Origin: Rhizobium sp. AAP43
GTDB lineage: Bacteria > Pseudomonadota > Alphaproteobacteria > Rhizobiales > Rhizobiaceae
Length of the DNA stretch: 64,000 nt
Direction: 5' to 3'
Assembly: GCF_001296045.1 (NCBI RefSeq)
Contig: NZ_LJHS01000009.1
Coordinates: 147,933 to 211,932 of the forward strand
Shown: in pieces, positions 37,344-45,567 of the stretch
Position numbering within the stretch: position 1 is the stretch's first letter
How the letters are laid out: each line of letters starts with the position of its first letter
Program-made: the position numbers and the translations under genes
Notes under the pieces: generated by a model
Told to the model about the DNA's origin: nothing
Database searches by the model: none
What the model saw: only the letters and a program-made list of their open reading frames with translations

Positions 37344-38255
37344 ATGTTCAAACTCGCCCACATATCCGACGTCCATCTCGGTCCTCTGCCGAACCTGACC
37401 ATCCGGGAGCTGGCCTCGAAACGGATCACCGGCTATCTGAACTGGCATCGCAATCGTCGCAAGCATCTTTTCCCGCATGCGCTCGATATGGTTCTGGAGG
37501 GATTGCGCGCCCAGTCGCCCGATCACCTGGCCATCACCGGCGATCTCGTCAATCTCGCCTCGCGCCTCGAAATCAGCCTTGTTGCCGAATGGTTGAAGGA
37601 AGCCGGTGCGCCGCTCGACACCTCCGTCGTGCCGGGCAATCACGACGCCTATGTGCCCGGCGCTCATGACCGGGCCATGCATGCCTGGTACGACTATGTC
37701 CGCGGCGACGACGATCCCCTGATCTATCACGAGGGACACAAGCTTTTTCCCTATATCCGCCGCCGTGGCCCGGTCGCGCTGATCGGCTGCTCCACCTCGA
37801 TTGCCACGCCGCCCTTTTCCGCCTCTGGCTATTTCAGCGGCCGTCAGGCGCGCGAGACGGCCAATCTGCTGAAGGCCGCCGGTGAAGAGGGGCTGTTCCG
37901 CGTCGTGATGATCCATCACCCGCCAATCCGCGGTGCCGCCGCCCGCCACAAGCGCATGATCGGCATCCGCCGCTTCGCTGCCGCCATCCGCACCGGTGGC
38001 TGTGAGCTCGTGCTGCACGGCCACACCCATCTGAACACGCTCTATTGGTTGAATGACCGTGAGAAGAAAGTGCCAGTCATCGGCATTGCCTCGGCAAGCC
38101 AGGGCCCCGGCGCCAAAAAGCCGGCCGCTGGCTTCAATCTGTTTCAGATCGACGGCGAAGCCGGGAACTGGCAGCTCGACTGGCAGCGCTACCGGATCGA
38201 AAGCGAAGACGCACCGCTCGTGCTGGACCACAGCGAGAGACTGCACGGCCTCTGA
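37344..38255 (+). CDS. Calcineurin-like metallophosphoesterase
   Basis: 303 residues. Metal-binding motifs in order: HISDVHLG (6-13), GDLVN (near 64), GNHDAY (near 99), MIHHPP (near 189) and LHGHTHLN (near 224), all complete. Class III phosphodiesterases of this type hydrolyse cyclic nucleotides or other phosphodiesters; substrate unclear. No signal peptide. Confidence 0.93.
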   Translation: MFKLAHISDVHLGPLPNLTIRELASKRITGYLNWHRNRRKHLFPHALDMVLEGLRAQSPDHLAITGDLVNLASRLEISLVAEWLKEAGAPLDTSVVPGNHDAYVPGAHDRAMHAWYDYVRGDDDPLIYHEGHKLFPYIRRRGPVALIGCSTSIATPPFSASGYFSGRQARETANLLKAAGEEGLFRVVMIHHPPIRGAAARHKRMIGIRRFAAAIRTGGCELVLHGHTHLNTLYWLNDREKKVPVIGIASASQGPGAKKPAAGFNLFQIDGEAGNWQLDWQRYRIESEDAPLVLDHSERLHGL

Positions 38256-38267
38256 TCCCGGCGGATA

Positions 38268-39044
38268 TCACCCGCTAGAAAGCGCCTTGCCGAGAACCGC
38301 CGCAACCACGCCTGGTGCCTCTTCAATCAGCATGTGGCCGACACCGGCAATCCGGATGATCTCTGCCCCATCCCATGCATGCTCCGCCTGCAGAACCGGC
38401 AGGATCGGATCCTCCAGGCCCCAGACGATCCGTGTTGGAACATCGAGGTCTGTGAAGGCAGCAAGCGGCAGGGTGCCCTGCCCCACCCCTCCATCACGTT
38501 CGACCAGGAAGGAGGCCAGAATCTGCATCAATCGATCCGTCGCGCCGGGCCTATGCCGGGCGTCTGCGAGCCGGCCCAGATCGCTCTTGCATGGCTCGAA
38601 ACCGGGCGCCATCATGCCAATAATGGCACCACTGAGCTCTGCAACCGTTTCTGCGAGCCCATAGCGCCGCAAAGCGACAGCATTGATCTCAGGCCCAAAC
38701 CCACCTGGAGACAGCAGTGTCAGCGACGACACGCGGGTCCCCGCCCTGCCTGCGATGAGGCTTGCGACCGCTCCGCCCAGGGAATGACCGCAGAGATGGA
38801 AGCGTCCAATATCACGCTTTTCGAGATCAGCCAGAATGGCCTTGGCCATCACGCCCGCGTGGCGGATGCCCTCGCTCTCCAGTGAGCGTCCATGCCCGGG
38901 AAGGTCGTAAATGAGAAGTGGTTGCTCAGCAAAGAGCCGGTCGGTAACCGGCCGCCAGAGCGCCCCGATCCCGCCGAAACCATGCAGCAGGACCAGGGGT
39001 GGCTTCGCCGAGGAAAGGTGTCGTTCCTCGGCGAAGAGTGTCAT
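38268..39044 (-). CDS. Alpha/beta hydrolase
   Basis: 258 residues. HGFGG near 21 gives the oxyanion turn, GHSLGG (near 98-103) is the nucleophile elbow, and GVGHMLIEEAP near the C-terminus supplies the catalytic histidine; the acid is probably in the WGLEDPILP segment. Substrate unknown. It starts 5 bases after the leuA stop codon, in the same operon, which is an unusual partnership. Confidence 0.9.
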   Translation of the reverse strand: MTLFAEERHLSSAKPPLVLLHGFGGIGALWRPVTDRLFAEQPLLIYDLPGHGRSLESEGIRHAGVMAKAILADLEKRDIGRFHLCGHSLGGAVASLIAGRAGTRVSSLTLLSPGGFGPEINAVALRRYGLAETVAELSGAIIGMMAPGFEPCKSDLGRLADARHRPGATDRLMQILASFLVERDGGVGQGTLPLAAFTDLDVPTRIVWGLEDPILPVLQAEHAWDGAEIIRIAGVGHMLIEEAPGVVAAVLGKALSSG

Positions 39045-39049
39045 GGCTA

Positions 39050-40762
39050 TCAGGCCTTCGCCTGCTCGTCGAGCACACGGTTGGCCGCAGACACAATTGC
39101 TTCCAGCGAAGCCGTCACGATATTGGTGTTGATGCCAGCCCCGAACAGCTTGCCGCCCTGATGCGCCATCTCGACATAGGCGATCGCCGCCGCGTTGGAG
39201 CCGTGCTGCAACGAGTGCTCGGAATAGTCCTGCACGGAGAGATCAATGCCGAGATAGGTCGACAGCGCATCGACGAACCCATCGATCGGCCCTGTCCCCT
39301 TGCCTTCGATCCGCTTCGTCTCACCCTTGTCGGTGATCTCGGCAGCGACGATCCGGATGCCCTTCTTCTCGGTATCCGGATAGGTGTGGTGATCGACGAA
39401 CTTGATCCGCGCGCCTGTCTGGTCGACGTAGCGCTCGATGAAGCGCTCGTAGATCTTTTTCGACGGCAGTTCCTTGCCTTCCTCGTCCGTGATCCGCTGA
39501 ATGTCCTCGCGAAACTCGATCTGCAGGTTCCGGGGCAGGTTGATACCGTAGTCTTCCTGCAGGATATAGGCGATGCCGCCCTTGCCCGACTGCGAGTTGA
39601 TACGGATGATTGCCTCATAGGTGCGGCCGACATCCTGCGGATCGATCGGCAGATAAGGCACTTCCCAGATCGGCGAATTCGCTTGCCTGATCGCCTTCAT
39701 GCCCTTGTTGATCGCATCCTGGTGCGAGCCGGAGAAGGCCGTATAGACCAGTTCGCCAACGTAAGGATGGCGCTCGGGAATGACCATTTCGTTCGAATAT
39801 TCGTAGACGGCCTTGATCCGCTCGATGTCGGAGCAGTCCAATTCCGGATCGACCCCTTGCGTATACATGTTCAGCGCCAGCGTCACGATGTCGACATTGC
39901 CGGTGCGCTCGCCATTGCCGAACAGTGTGCCTTCGACACGGTCGGCACCTGCCATCAGACCGAGTTCGGTCGCGGCAATGCCGGTGCCCCGGTCGTTATG
40001 CGGATGCAATGAGATGATGACGTTTTCGCGGTTGTCGATGTTGCGGCACATCCATTCGATCTGGTCGGCATAGATGTTCGGCGTCGACATCTCGACGGTG
40101 GACGGCAGATTGAGGATCAGCTTGTTCTCCGCCGTCGGCTTCACTTCGGCGATCACGGCGTTGCAGATCTCCAGCGCCACGTCCAGCTCGGTCCCAGTGA
40201 AGCTTTCGGGTGAATATTCGAAGCGATAGCCGCCACCGGCCTTCGCTGCCATATCCATGATCATCTTGGCGGCATCGACGGCAATCTGCTTTATGCCAGC
40301 GACGTCCTTGCCAAAGACCACGCGGCGCTGCAGCTCGGATGTGGAATTGTAGAAATGAATGATCGGGTTCGTCGCACCTTCCAGCGCCTCAAACGTCCGC
40401 GTAATCAATTCCGGCCGGCACTGCACCAGCACCTGCAGCGAAACGTCGGCGGGAACGCCACCCTCCTCCACGCACCAGCGGGCAAAGTCGAAATCGGTCT
40501 GCGAGGCCGAGGGAAAGCCGATTTCGATTTCCTTGAAGCCCATGTCGAGCAAGAGCTGGAACATGCGGGCCTTGCGGTCATGGCCCATCGGATTTACCAG
40601 CGACTGGTTGCCGTCGCGCAGGTCGACCGAGCACCAGATCGGCGCCTTGTCGATCACCTTGGATGGCCAGGTGCGGTCGGCAATATCGATTTGCGGATAC
40701 GGGCGGTACTTCTGCGAAGCGTCCTGCATGCCCTGCTTGACGGAATGGGTCTTCAAAATCAT
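39050..40762 (-). CDS. leuA: 2-isopropylmalate synthase (long form)
   Basis: 570 residues, the longer LeuA2-type form. It condenses 2-ketoisovalerate with acetyl-CoA in the first committed step of leucine synthesis. The N-terminal catalytic TIM barrel contains SVDLRDGNQSLVNPM (near 45-59) and SLHPHNDRGTGIA (near 250) with the metal-binding HPHND. A C-terminal LeuA regulatory domain (about 430-555) should bind leucine. A leucine-rich leader peptide lies upstream (see 40921-41046). The alpha/beta hydrolase gene follows in the operon. Confidence 0.96.
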   Translation of the reverse strand: MILKTHSVKQGMQDASQKYRPYPQIDIADRTWPSKVIDKAPIWCSVDLRDGNQSLVNPMGHDRKARMFQLLLDMGFKEIEIGFPSASQTDFDFARWCVEEGGVPADVSLQVLVQCRPELITRTFEALEGATNPIIHFYNSTSELQRRVVFGKDVAGIKQIAVDAAKMIMDMAAKAGGGYRFEYSPESFTGTELDVALEICNAVIAEVKPTAENKLILNLPSTVEMSTPNIYADQIEWMCRNIDNRENVIISLHPHNDRGTGIAATELGLMAGADRVEGTLFGNGERTGNVDIVTLALNMYTQGVDPELDCSDIERIKAVYEYSNEMVIPERHPYVGELVYTAFSGSHQDAINKGMKAIRQANSPIWEVPYLPIDPQDVGRTYEAIIRINSQSGKGGIAYILQEDYGINLPRNLQIEFREDIQRITDEEGKELPSKKIYERFIERYVDQTGARIKFVDHHTYPDTEKKGIRIVAAEITDKGETKRIEGKGTGPIDGFVDALSTYLGIDLSVQDYSEHSLQHGSNAAAIAYVEMAHQGGKLFGAGINTNIVTASLEAIVSAANRVLDEQAKA

Positions 40763-40920
40763 CGGTCTCGTCTCTTCTCTTACCCGCAGCGTGCAAGGCT
40801 GATAGCAAATCAGCGAAGCTTTGGCACGTCTGCCCGGGCCCTTTTTAAGGGATCAATTGCATTACAAGGGAGATTTCGAGGAGCAATCGCCAAACGGCTG
40901 ACCCGGCCGCCGGGCGCTCC
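40763..40920 (-). promoter_or_regulatory. leuA leader RNA with mutually pairing segments
   Basis: 158 bases between the leader-peptide stop codon and leuA. Immediately at the leader stop codon there is GAGGAGC, which can pair with GCTCCTC about 35 bases downstream; between them is a CCCGG-CGG-CCGGG hairpin, and a GCTGAT/ATCAGC hairpin sits near 40797-40815 just before the leuA ribosome site (GAGA near 40775). No T-run was seen, so if the element works by attenuation it may act on translation or through a non-canonical terminator. Confidence 0.5.
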
Positions 40921-41046
40921 TCAATGGACCCGGCAACCGCGGATAAGGCCGAGAAGAAGAAGCGAGTTTGGCACCGACGCGACAAAACCGGCCGCAGCGC
41001 GGGCCGTCATCTCAGTCGCAGCAATGGTCGTGCCGTTGATCTTCAT
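40921..41046 (-). CDS. Leucine leader peptide of leuA
   Basis: 41 codons ending in an uninterrupted run, SLLLLGLIRGCRVH, with four consecutive leucines then a fifth, and isoleucine and valine. Leucine-rich leader peptides upstream of leuA are the hallmark of amino-acid attenuation; alphaproteobacterial leuA leaders of this kind are known from comparative work. The ATG at 41046 has no ribosome site but is placed where transcription would start (see promoter at 41054-41082), so it may be read as a leaderless message; an internal ATG (41010) is an alternative start. It lies 41 bases after brnA. Confidence 0.78.
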   Translation of the reverse strand: MKINGTTIAATEMTARAAAGFVASVPNSLLLLGLIRGCRVH

Positions 41047-41053
41047 GGCGTGA

Positions 41054-41082
41054 GGAATAACGCGACGAATTGAATCGCGCAA
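41054..41082 (-). promoter_or_regulatory. Possible promoter for the leu leader
   Basis: Reading the minus strand, TTGCGC (41082-41077), a 17-base spacer and TATTCC (41059-41054) form a sigma-70-like promoter. The predicted start of transcription is about 7 bases on, within a base or two of the leader ATG at 41046. The boxes match weakly; the position is what makes it interesting. Confidence 0.45.
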
Positions 41083-41087
41083 GGGTG

Positions 41088-41336
41088 TTATTCGGCAGCG
41101 GATGGCCTCGCAGCATCCAGTTTTTCGCGCAGCCAATCTTCGAGTAGGGAATCCACGGATACACCGAGCTCCTTCGCCCGACGATCCAGCCTCAGTTTGG
41201 TTCCACGCATAATGGTAACGGTCAACGCTACAGGCTCCAGATTGGGACGTGTCGCCGTGCTCCAGTCGACGTATTCGCTGATATCTTCGCCATCATCGAA
41301 CTTGCGGTCGAACTCTTCAGCGCTGATTGTCTTCAT
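41088..41336 (-). CDS. brnA: BrnA-like antitoxin
   Basis: 82 residues from the ATG of MKTISAEEFD, which overlaps the end of the brnT reading frame. A C-terminal ribbon-helix-helix-type region (VALTVTIMRGTKLRLDRRAKELGVS, given here as VALTVTIMRGTKLRL and DRRAKELGVS, about 43-67) matches BrnA, which binds the operon promoter and neutralises BrnT. It appears intact. Its toxin partner carries a stop codon, so BrnA is effectively an orphan. Confidence 0.83.
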   Translation of the reverse strand: MKTISAEEFDRKFDDGEDISEYVDWSTATRPNLEPVALTVTIMRGTKLRLDRRAKELGVSVDSLLEDWLREKLDAARPSAAE

Positions 41337-41586
41337 AGCGACGCCTTTCCTGAATTCTTGCTCGGCGCACCGAGATGATCCGAACGCGCCCATTCCGCAG
41401 AACGTACACACCTGTCCATAAAACACCGACGATCCGACCTACTCGGATCCGCCTCGCTTCCGCCGGATGTCCGGCATCCGCATCGACAGCATAGAGATCA
41501 TACTACAACTCCCGCGCCGCCACGAAATCGATTCGGTGCTTCGCCTTGTTCGCCTCGCTTTTCACAGGATCGAATTCGAACTCCAT
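41317..41586 (-). pseudogene. brnT: brnT toxin gene with in-frame amber codon
   Basis: The open frame starts MEFEFDPVKSEANKAKHRID, continues to codon 27 (AREL), and meets TAG at codon 28. The same frame then continues with YDLYAVDADAGHPAEARRIR, VGRIVGVLWTGVYVL and VRIISVRRARIQERRRYED to a TGA, giving 89 codons, the size of BrnT. The C-terminal RIISVRRAR is the BrnT ribonuclease signature. The TAG stands where BrnT members have a tryptophan (TGG), so one base change explains it. The product is truncated and presumably inactive unless the amber is suppressed or is a sequencing error. Its end overlaps brnA. Confidence 0.82.
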
Positions 41587-41617
41587 GCCGCATCAAAGCA
41601 TGGAGAACGGCAACCGC

Positions 41618-42796
41618 TCAACCCTTCCGTGCAGTCCGCAACAGCCCCAGCATCGCCACGCCCGCAATCAAACCCCAGAAAGCCCCTGAGATCCCGAGGA
41701 TCGAAATCCCCGAGGCCGTGACCAGGAAGGTGACCGCCGCCGCCTCCCGCGTCTCCGGCACCTGAAAGGCCGCCACCGCCGAGCCGGAAAACGCTCCGAT
41801 CAGCGCAAGCCCCGCAACCGACTGGATGAGGATGGGCGGCGCAAGCGACACGAAGCCGGTGACGGCACCGGCGGCAAGGCCAAGCAGCACATAGCCAATG
41901 CCGGCAATGATCGCCGCCCAATAGCGCTTGCCAGGATCGGGATGCGCATCCTCGCCAGCGCACATCGCCGCCGTGATCGCCGCGAGGTTTACCGCATGGC
42001 CGCCAAACGGTGCTGAGAGCGCCGAAAACACACCCGTCACCGCAAACATCGGCCCCGGCTGCGGGTTAAATTTGTTGACCTTGAGGATCGCGATGCCCGG
42101 AATGTTCTGCGAAGCCATGGTGACGATGAAGAGCGGCAGCGCAATCGAGATCAGCGCCGGCAGCGTAACGGCTGGCAAGACGAGTTCCACCGGCGGCGCA
42201 AGGGAAGCCGCCCAACTCGCCATCGCCCCCTCCGGCAAGTCGACGCCAAAAACGATGACAACAACGAAGGTCAGCAGTGCTGCCGGCACGGCATAAAGTC
42301 GCTTGAAGGCCGCAACCACCGCCCAGACGACCAGGATTGGAAGCCCCAGAGCCGCGTCAAACGCGACAGCCTTGAACGGCGCAAAACACAGATTGAGGAT
42401 GACACCAGCCAGCATCGCGTTCGCGATCGGTGCCGGAATGGCCGCCACTGCCCGACCGAAGGGTCTGATCAGACCAGCCAGCACGATCAGCCCCGCACAG
42501 ACGAGAAACGCCCCGACCGCCGCCGGAAAGCCGCCGACGGGTATGCCTGCCGTCGCCATCAGCGCCGCCCCCGGCGTCGACCAGGCAACGGAGACCGGCA
42601 GCCTCGTCCAGACACTCAGCACGATGCCGCAAATGCCCATGGCGACCGACAGCGCCATCAATCCGGACGCCGCCTCATAATCCGTGGCTCCGACGCCTTT
42701 CAGCCCCTGCAGAACGACGGCGAACGAACTGGCAAAACCGACAAAGGCAACCAGCACGCCCATGAAGGCAGCTTGTGGGGAAAAGTCTTTCAGCAT
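41618..42796 (-). CDS. BenE family benzoate/H+ symporter-like transporter
   Basis: 392 residues from the third in-frame ATG, with a GAGG site (a slightly longer frame is open). Roughly 11-12 hydrophobic helices. The STPGAALMATAGIP and MASQNIPGIAIL segments (around helices 3 and 8) are hallmarks of BenE, a nucleobase-transporter-like fold, and the final LGISGAFWGLIAGVAMLGLL helix ends the protein. Substrate may be benzoate or another aromatic acid; no catabolic genes are adjacent. Confidence 0.9.
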   Translation of the reverse strand: MLKDFSPQAAFMGVLVAFVGFASSFAVVLQGLKGVGATDYEAASGLMALSVAMGICGIVLSVWTRLPVSVAWSTPGAALMATAGIPVGGFPAAVGAFLVCAGLIVLAGLIRPFGRAVAAIPAPIANAMLAGVILNLCFAPFKAVAFDAALGLPILVVWAVVAAFKRLYAVPAALLTFVVVIVFGVDLPEGAMASWAASLAPPVELVLPAVTLPALISIALPLFIVTMASQNIPGIAILKVNKFNPQPGPMFAVTGVFSALSAPFGGHAVNLAAITAAMCAGEDAHPDPGKRYWAAIIAGIGYVLLGLAAGAVTGFVSLAPPILIQSVAGLALIGAFSGSAVAAFQVPETREAAAVTFLVTASGISILGISGAFWGLIAGVAMLGLLRTARKG

Positions 42797-42920
42797 GGCG
42801 GGCCTCGGCAGCATTGGATGTGTGCCACAGGCCAATCAAATTCCGCCCGGCCTGACAAGGCCCTTCCAGCCTTTCGCGGTTCGGTTGGCGCCGGACAACA
42901 GCAGCACACAGCTGTCGGAT

Positions 42921-44096
42921 TTATTCCGCCGCCAGAACTCCGCCAATCTCCGGCATGGGGGTAATGCCGGCGCAATGGAAGAGAACAACACGATTGCGCC
43001 CGCCGCGCTTGGCTTCATACAGTGCCTCATCAGCCTGAGCGATCAACCGGGTAAACGGCATGACGTCATCGGCGACCGAGACGCCCGCGCTGATGGTCAC
43101 CGCAATCGGGCGCGCCTCATGAGTTATCGGAAGGGCCTCGATTGTCCGGCGCAAAAGTTCGACACATGCCAGAACATTCGTCTCGGTGGTGTGCGGCACA
43201 TAGAGACCGAACTCCTCACCACCCAACCGGGCAAAGAGTGCATCTGCGCCGTTGCGCATCGCCATGGCCTGCGCCACGGCCACAAGCACCTCGTCACCGG
43301 CAAGATGACCATGCTGATCATTGACGCTCTTGAAGTGGTCGATGTCGATGACCACAAAAGCGCTGCCAGCGGCAACTTCGCGCGGCAGACGATCCATCAG
43401 CCAGTGGCGATTGCGGACGCCGGTCAGGCGGTCCGTTTCGGTCAAGGCAACCAGCCGCTGCTCTGCGCGTTCCTGCACCATGATCAGCACGAACATCGCG
43501 ATGGCAAACTGATCCAGGATCAACAACAGGAAACTGATCGCGGGCCAGGCCCCAGCCGCCTTGGGATCCAGCATCGCCCAGGTCGTCACGAGCGCCACCA
43601 GGGTCTTGAACATCAGCGCACCGGCCAGGCCATACCGGCTCGTCAGGCGCTCATCCTGTGGATCCGACAAGACCAGCCAGCCGTTGGCCAGAGAGGTCAG
43701 CGCCATCGCCACGAGAAAAATGCCGGAACGAACAACGTCTATCAGATAAAATCCAGTGGCCAGCGCTGAACCGATCAGCACGACGGGCAGCAGATAGATC
43801 CAGTTATTGGCACCGGCATCCTTCTCGGTCACGACATTGACCAGACCGATCCAGAACAGTGCATAGGCAATCGGCCCAGAGGCAAAGCTCAGAAGGGTCC
43901 ATGTCTCGTAGGCAACAACCCCCTGCACACCCGCGCCCGCCATAAACGAACCGCCGCCCAGCATGAGAAAAGCGACCGCCATCTTGCCCAGTCCCCGGCT
44001 GCGGCGCGAACGCCACCGCATATACAGGAAACAGCAGGCACCAATGAACAGAGACAGGGGATGAAGGATAAGAATTGTTGGGATATCAAGATGCAT
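42921..44096 (-). CDS. Membrane diguanylate cyclase (GGDEF domain)
   Basis: 391 residues from the ATG at 44096; longer frames exist but are not compelling, and no strong ribosome site is present. N-terminal region of about six transmembrane helices (roughly 8-215) then a GGDEF domain: LTGVRNRHWLMDRL (near 235), VIDIDHFKSVNDQHGHLAGDEVL (split: VIDIDHFKSVND and HGHLAGDEVL) and ARLGGEEFGLYV with GGEEF intact. Expected to make cyclic di-GMP from GTP. The inhibitory RxxD motif is not in its usual place upstream of GGEEF. Confidence 0.93.
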   Translation of the reverse strand: MHLDIPTILILHPLSLFIGACCFLYMRWRSRRSRGLGKMAVAFLMLGGGSFMAGAGVQGVVAYETWTLLSFASGPIAYALFWIGLVNVVTEKDAGANNWIYLLPVVLIGSALATGFYLIDVVRSGIFLVAMALTSLANGWLVLSDPQDERLTSRYGLAGALMFKTLVALVTTWAMLDPKAAGAWPAISFLLLILDQFAIAMFVLIMVQERAEQRLVALTETDRLTGVRNRHWLMDRLPREVAAGSAFVVIDIDHFKSVNDQHGHLAGDEVLVAVAQAMAMRNGADALFARLGGEEFGLYVPHTTETNVLACVELLRRTIEALPITHEARPIAVTISAGVSVADDVMPFTRLIAQADEALYEAKRGGRNRVVLFHCAGITPMPEIGGVLAAE

Positions 44097-44419
44097 GAGG
44101 ATTATGAATTTATGGCAGTTGGCGATCCTATAGCAAGACATACATTTCAATTTACTGAAAAAAGCCAAAGATATGCGCATGGCAGCCATTCGCGCCTTGC
44201 AAGGCAGAGCAAACGCCGGCACGCAGTGGATATGTCGAAGGATTGAAATGTGCCCGTCATGCGGATTTCACGCAAATGGCGCACAGCACTGGCATCCGGC
44301 TGAAAGGCAGAGCTTCCGCTTGCCTTTTGCCCCCCTTTTGCCTATGGACCCCCTCCGACGCATTCGGGGCGTCCCGTTCACTTCCGCCTGCTATGGCTGG
44401 GTTCACGAAGGATAAAGCC
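44097..44419. promoter_or_regulatory. Intergenic region before the polyamine genes
   Basis: 323 bases between the divergent diguanylate cyclase and carboxy(nor)spermidine decarboxylase genes. It should hold both promoters. The first half is AT-rich relative to the window. No operator or riboswitch was recognised. Confidence 0.4.
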
Positions 44420-45517
44420 TTGATCCAGACTCCCTATTACCTGATCGATAAATCCAAGCTGCTCCAGAACATGGAGAAGATCGCCAAGCTGCGCGAACTC
44501 TCCGGCGCAAAGGCGCTCCTGGCGCTCAAATGTTTCGCCACCTGGTCGGTCTTCGACTTCATGCGCGATTACATGGACGGCACGACCTCCTCCTCGCTGA
44601 ACGAAGTCCGCCTCGGCCATGAGCGTTTCGGCAAGGAGACCCATGCCTATTCCGTGGCCTATGCCGATTACGAGATCGACGAAGTCGTTTCCCATGCCGA
44701 CAAGATCATCTTCAACTCGATCGGCCAGCTAACCCGTTTCGAGCGCCAGTCCGCAGGCATCATCCGCGGCCTGCGGCTGAACCCCGGCGTCTCCTCCTCG
44801 ACCTTCGATCTTGCCGACCCCGCCCGCCCCTTCTCGCGGCTCGGCGAATGGGATCTCGCCAAGGTCGAGCCGGTCATGGACCTGATCTCCGGCTTCATGA
44901 TCCACAACAACTGCGAAAACGGCGATTTCGACCTTTTCGACAAGATGCTCGGCGATATTGAACAGAAGTTCGGCCCCCTTCTGAAGAAGGCCGAATGGGT
45001 CTCGCTTGGCGGCGGCATCCACTTCACCGGCGAAAACTATCCGCTGGAAAAATTCGCCGAGCGATTGAAGCGCTTTTCGGGCGAGTTCGGCGTCCAGGTC
45101 TTTCTGGAGCCCGGCGAAGCCTCGATCACCAAGTCGACAACGCTCGAAGTCACCGTGCTCGACAAGCTTTACAACGGCAAGGACCTTGTCGTGGTGGATT
45201 CATCCATCGAAGCGCATCTCCTCGATCTCCTGATCTACCGGGAAAGCGCGAAGGTCCACCCCAACCAGGGACCGCACCGGTACCAGGTCTGCGGCAAGTC
45301 CTGCCTTGCTGGCGATATCTTCGGCGAATTCAATTTCGAACAGGAATTGAACATCGGCGACCGCATCTCGCTGCAGGACACCGCCGGCTACACGATGGTC
45401 AAGAAAAACTGGTTTAACGGCGTGCAAATGCCGGCAATCGCCATCCGCGAACTGGATGGCAGCCTCAGGACGGTCCGTGAGTTTGACTACACGGACTACG
45501 AACAAAGCCTGTCTTGA
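44420..45517 (+). CDS. nspC: Carboxynorspermidine/carboxyspermidine decarboxylase
   Basis: 365 residues from a TTG start preceded by GAAGGA, giving MIQTPYYLIDKS, the family N-terminus; an ATG 27 bases upstream is an alternative without ribosome site. PLP-dependent fold III decarboxylase. ALLALKCFATW (near 35-45) carries the PLP lysine, and SLGGGIHFTGENYP, FLEPGEA and CGKSCLAGDIFG (active-site cysteine) follow. It makes spermidine from carboxyspermidine; in alphaproteobacteria this route replaces S-adenosylmethionine-dependent spermidine synthesis. First gene of a pair with the dehydrogenase. Confidence 0.93.
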   Translation: MIQTPYYLIDKSKLLQNMEKIAKLRELSGAKALLALKCFATWSVFDFMRDYMDGTTSSSLNEVRLGHERFGKETHAYSVAYADYEIDEVVSHADKIIFNSIGQLTRFERQSAGIIRGLRLNPGVSSSTFDLADPARPFSRLGEWDLAKVEPVMDLISGFMIHNNCENGDFDLFDKMLGDIEQKFGPLLKKAEWVSLGGGIHFTGENYPLEKFAERLKRFSGEFGVQVFLEPGEASITKSTTLEVTVLDKLYNGKDLVVVDSSIEAHLLDLLIYRESAKVHPNQGPHRYQVCGKSCLAGDIFGEFNFEQELNIGDRISLQDTAGYTMVKKNWFNGVQMPAIAIRELDGSLRTVREFDYTDYEQSLS

Positions 45518-45567
45518 AATCCTTCAAGCCCAGGTTCTGACGATTGGACGCAAGGAGTGGTCCCATT

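Noticed and set aside
42921..44222. Longer start codon for the GGDEF gene (42 residues more)
   Set aside because: The extra residues are a Lys/Cys-rich stretch with no match to the membrane domain; the ATG at 44096 begins the hydrophobic segment.
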